Assembly: GCA_020026175.1 (NCBI GenBank)
Contig: JAHHQV010000042.1
Location: 1 to 25,164 of the forward strand
Reading direction: 5' to 3'
DNA length: 25,164 nt
Source of the DNA: Phocaeicola sp.
Lineage (GTDB): Bacteria > Bacteroidota > Bacteroidia > Bacteroidales > Bacteroidaceae
Each line of letters opens with the position of its first letter. The first letter of the stretch is position 1. This document shows positions 24,184 through 25,164 of the stretch, in pieces. The notes below the pieces were generated by a model. It had not been told where the DNA came from and did no database searches. It saw nothing but the letters and a program-made list of their open reading frames with translations. The position numbers were made by a program, and so were the translations under genes.

Positions 24184-24969
24184 ATGGAATTAATTTATAG
24201 ATTGATAAAAGGAATGGGATTTGCAGTTAATTGTTTGTTCCTTTTTCTGGCATGTCTTTCCTCCAGCCATTCATTTGCCAAGGACAATACGTTGCGTATT
24301 ATGAGCTATAATATACGTAATGGAATAGGTATGGATAATATGTGTGATTATTCACGTACTTCTGATTTGATAAACAAATATCATCCTAATATAGTAGCTG
24401 TTCAGGAGGTGGATAGTGTTACTGGCAGGAGTAATGGTATTGATGTTCTGAATAAGATTGCTGTTGAAACAAGGCTTTATCCTGTGTTTGCTCCTGCCAT
24501 CGATTTTGATGGCGGGAAATATGGTATCGGTATTCTTTGTAGGGAAAAGCCGGTTTCGTATAAAAGATATTCTTTACCTGGAAGGGAAGAAACCAGGGCT
24601 TTGCTGATGGTGGAATTTGAGAAATACGTATACTGCTGTACTCATTTGTCTCTGACGGAAGACGACCGTATGCTTTCGCTTGATGTTATAAAGGATGTGA
24701 TGAAAGGAGTGTCTAAACCGTTGTTTTTGGCTGGTGACTTGAACGACCATCCCGATTCTAAGTTTATAGCAGCTTTGTGTAAGGATTTCAAGGTTTTGAA
24801 TGATACTTCAAAATTTACATATCCGGCAGACAGACCCCAAGAAACGCTTGATTATATTCTTGTAAGGAAGAGTGACGGAGATGCCCTTTTGCAAGTGTCT
24901 TCTTTTGTATGTGACGAGCCTGCTGCTTCAGATCATCGTCCTGTTGTGGCTGATATTATATTTAAGTGA
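24184..24969 (+). CDS. Second EEP family phosphoesterase (EEP2)
   Basis: 261 residues from the ATG at 24184, chosen over an in-frame TTG at 24157 because it avoids overlap with the preceding gene and follows a GAGG-like site. The signal segment is MGFAVNCLFLFLACLSSSHS. The EEP catalytic residues are intact: N43 (MSYNIRNG), E75 (VQEVDS), the His of CTHLSL, Asp and Asn of AGDLND, Asp of TLDYIL and the C-terminal SDH. It is shorter than EEP1 and lacks its insertion, so the two probably act on different bonds rather than being simple duplicates. It resembles the sphingomyelinase/Mg-endonuclease-like branch. It is the last gene of the PUL, 19 nt after the phosphatase-like gene. Confidence 0.87.
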   Translation: MELIYRLIKGMGFAVNCLFLFLACLSSSHSFAKDNTLRIMSYNIRNGIGMDNMCDYSRTSDLINKYHPNIVAVQEVDSVTGRSNGIDVLNKIAVETRLYPVFAPAIDFDGGKYGIGILCREKPVSYKRYSLPGREETRALLMVEFEKYVYCCTHLSLTEDDRMLSLDVIKDVMKGVSKPLFLAGDLNDHPDSKFIAALCKDFKVLNDTSKFTYPADRPQETLDYILVRKSDGDALLQVSSFVCDEPAASDHRPVVADIIFK

Positions 24970-25164
24970 CGTGTGTAAAGGTTTTTTATATGCTTTTCTC
25001 AATTACTGTATAGACAGTGGGGCTGTGGTTTTGTAAGGTATGAACTTTATATGTGTAATGTTTGACTTTGGAATATAAACTTGTCTGTTCAAAACTTACT
25101 AAAAGAAAATTCTCCTGACTTCGTCACTTTTTACTCTCTAGAAAACGCATCTATTGAAAATCAA

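Noticed and set aside
24970..25164. Possible gene or terminator after EEP2
   Set aside because: Only very short frames and a 5-bp-arm repeat (ACTGT/ACAGT) are visible; nothing supportable before the window ends.

Overview
The window looks like chromosomal DNA from a gut Bacteroidales bacterium (Bacteroides or a close relative). The grounds are a SusC/SusD pair, an STN-domain SusC paired with an ECF sigma/FecR switch, DUF4374 and NVEALA-like proteins, Bacteroides-type promoter elements (TAnnTTTG at -7) and an AT-rich genome. No rRNA, tRNA, CRISPR array or intact insertion sequence was seen.

Layout. (a) 58-1844, minus strand: a family 2 glycosyltransferase and radC, coupled by an ATGA overlap. 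(b) 1944-6794, minus strand: a three-gene iron-uptake operon made of a TonB-dependent receptor, a DUF4374 surface lipoprotein and a ferric-reductase-like membrane protein. A strong hairpin terminator ends it at 1871-1913. Its promoter carries a 20-bp inverted repeat over the -33 element (6942-6962). The set resembles the xenosiderophore utilisation (Xus) locus of B. thetaiotaomicron. (c) 7077-8369, plus strand: a secreted phospholipase D/cardiolipin synthase-like enzyme. (d) 8370-10528: a gene-poor stretch holding one unrecognised secreted protein with a perfect five-glycine zipper (9118-9843, minus), its terminator, a possible 32-residue membrane peptide and the remnant of an NVEALA-family gene. 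(e) 10529-24969, plus strand: a polysaccharide utilisation locus (PUL) with ECF sigma factor, FecR anti-sigma, STN-domain SusC, SusD, small lipoprotein, EEP phosphoesterase, GH89 alpha-N-acetylglucosaminidase, calcineurin-like metallophosphoesterase, alkaline-phosphatase-superfamily lipoprotein and a second EEP enzyme.

How the PUL should work (inference from family knowledge): SusCD and the lipoprotein capture a glycan at the surface. The SusC STN domain signals through FecR to release the sigma factor and switch the operon on. The enzymes remove terminal alpha-GlcNAc and cleave phosphate mono- or diesters. One glycosidase with four predicted phosphoesterases is an unusual balance. It suggests that the target is a phosphate-containing alpha-GlcNAc glycan or glycolipid rather than an ordinary polysaccharide. 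This is the most interesting system in the window.
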